Shown here piece by piece: positions 15,712-16,320 of a stretch of 16,320 bases of DNA. The DNA is from an uncultured Bacteroides sp. (GTDB lineage Bacteria > Bacteroidota > Bacteroidia > Bacteroidales > Bacteroidaceae). The notes beneath the pieces are model-generated. The model saw only the letters and a program-made list of their open reading frames with translations, had not been told where the DNA came from and did not search any database. Both the position numbers and the translations under genes were made by a program. Position 1 is the first letter of the stretch, and the number at the start of each line of letters is the position of its first letter. The DNA lies in the NCBI GenBank assembly GCA_902388495.1, contig CABMPP010000050.1, forward strand, positions 1-16,320, written 5' to 3'.

Positions 15712-15845
15712 ACAAGCACTGGCGTCTGTCCCATCACGACAGACGCCAGTGTTTGTGATGACAGACACCAGTGTCTGTCGTGACAAAGGCCAGTGTTTAA
15801 CGGGACAGACACTGGTCTTTGTCGTGATAGAGGCCAGTGTCTGTC
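15712..15845. repeat. Nested inverted-repeat cluster (CACTGGyGTCTGTC family)
   Basis: About seven copies of a 12-14 bp motif (consensus CACTGGyGTCTGTC) occur in alternating orientations. Visible pairs are: 15717-15730 with 15738-15751 (14 bp perfect, extending to about 19 bp with one G-T pair); GACAGACAC-ca-GTGTCTGTC near 15760-15779; 15782-15796 with 15809-15823 (15 bp with one G-T); and 15804-15815 with 15834-15845 (12 bp perfect). Pairs overlap, so alternative folds compete. The cluster lies between convergent genes, covers the 3' end of the minus-strand gene, and has no T tract typical of an intrinsic terminator. It probably stops or stabilises both transcripts. Confidence 0.85.
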
Positions 15846-16174
15846 AGGCACGACTTTACTTCCTCCCTGCTTAGGGTAGGAGGCTGGCCTTCATCAAGTT
15901 TACGGCATACAAGTTTGCCGGTCTTCAACGCATCTTCTTCTGTGGCAAACGGCTGGTGACCGCTTACGGCAGGGATATAAGGCTGATAAATCAGCGTGTC
16001 CGACCCATGGAGTACAATATAGCCATAACCATCTTCTACCTGCACGGCACGACAGGCAAACCCTTGACCGGCCATATCCTTGCTGCCGGAAGTCTTACCG
16101 CCGGAGCAACAAGAAAGGCATACCGCCACGAGGGACAGTACACCTATCTTCATAATAAACATCAGCTTTATCAT
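15797..16174 (-). CDS. DUF4907-like small lipoprotein
   Basis: This 125-residue protein has a lipoprotein signal peptide ending in LSCC (Cys 22 or 23). ATG at 16174 is used here; the in-frame ATG at residue 8 would also give a complete signal. Residues about 46-108 fit the DUF4907 pattern: GYGYIVLHGSDTLIYQPYIP, AVSGHQPFATEEDALKTGKL, then CRKLDEGQPPTLSREEV. The function of this family is unknown; in relatives it sits in the cell envelope. The last 16 residues (TDTGLYHDKDQCLSR preceded by L) are encoded by the inverted-repeat cluster and probably are not part of the fold. No TAnnTTTG box is seen upstream; the palindromic repeat begins 26 bp before the start. Confidence 0.8.
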   Translation of the reverse strand: MIKLMFIMKIGVLSLVAVCLSCCSGGKTSGSKDMAGQGFACRAVQVEDGYGYIVLHGSDTLIYQPYIPAVSGHQPFATEEDALKTGKLVCRKLDEGQPPTLSREEVKSCLTDTGLYHDKDQCLSR

Positions 16175-16200
16175 TTATATTTTGTATATCATAGCTTAAT

Positions 16201-16306
16201 AAATGGGAATTTACCAGCGTAGCGCTGGAGCAAGGTTTCCATTCGGATTACTTGCACAGCAAAGCCTGAAGGGCTTTCATCTATCAGCCCAGGGCAACGC
16301 CCTGGG
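16201..16306 (-). repeat. Palindromic interspersed repeat, right copy (inverted)
   Basis: The reverse complement of the left-end element. It contains CCCAGGGC...GCCCTGGG (288-306 of the last 320 bases, i.e. 16288-16306), one AAAGCC...GGCTTT hairpin (near 16260-16276), the 27-bp conserved block (16229-16255) and a terminal hairpin CCAGCG-tag-CGCTGG (16214-16228). The similarity continues into an AT-rich edge (TAAATT...CATTT). Compared with the left copy it lacks one 34-bp unit and has different but fully paired bases in the terminal stem. It lies directly upstream of the DUF4907-like gene. Confidence 0.85.
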
Positions 16307-16320
16307 TTTAAGAACGCCCC

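Noticed and set aside
11..16306. Composite transposon or insertion sequence bounded by the inverted repeats
   Set aside because: No transposase or integrase lies between them, the enclosed genes look like ordinary chromosome, and the repeats have the hairpin structure of REP-type elements rather than IS ends.

Overview
The window looks like chromosome of a Bacteroides-type bacterium (order Bacteroidales). Several start regions carry the Bacteroides -7 box TAnnTTTG. Starts are preceded by A/T-rich leaders rather than Shine-Dalgarno sites. Lipoprotein signals end in SSC or C-SDDDD, and the protein families (DUF4369/TlpA-type thioredoxin, DUF4907 lipoprotein, BACON-like lipoprotein, tripartite RND pump with lipoprotein channel) are typical of the group. 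No transposase, phage, tRNA, rRNA or CRISPR gene was found.

Layout. 11-150: a hairpin-rich palindromic repeat. 151-458: a regulatory stretch with promoter-like boxes and one good terminator, possibly a short RNA. 459-2513 (+): a small membrane-anchored protein of unknown function and a succinyl-CoA:acetate-type CoA-transferase. 2561-2603: a shared bidirectional terminator. 8870 down to 2654 (-): an RND multidrug efflux operon in the order membrane-fusion lipoprotein, inner-membrane pump, 41/42-bp tandem-repeat array, 40-residue membrane protein, outer-membrane channel lipoprotein. The 40-residue gene overlaps the channel start by ATGA. 9098-10009 (+): a divergent AraC-family regulator, probably controlling the pump. 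14599 down to 10020 (-): dihydrolipoyl dehydrogenase, TlpA-like thioredoxin protein, DUF2007/zinc-ribbon protein and PBP4-type DD-peptidase, possibly one long transcript. 14756-15691 (+): a surface lipoprotein. 15712-15845: a cluster of nested inverted repeats. 16174-15797 (-): a DUF4907-like lipoprotein whose C-terminus is encoded by that cluster. 16201-16306: a second, inverted copy of the left-end palindromic repeat.

How the genes work together. The pump genes plus the AraC gene form a self-contained efflux module. Its least expected parts are the tiny membrane protein, positioned like an accessory subunit (compare AcrZ of AcrB in E. coli, an analogy only), and the repeat array inside the operon. 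The lpd-tlpA-DUF2007-dacB run mixes a flavin disulfide oxidoreductase with periplasmic redox and peptidoglycan functions; a shared role is inference. The CoA-transferase belongs to acetate/propionate/succinate fermentation. Three unrelated families of palindromic repeats in 16 kb make non-coding structure the most unusual aspect of the window.
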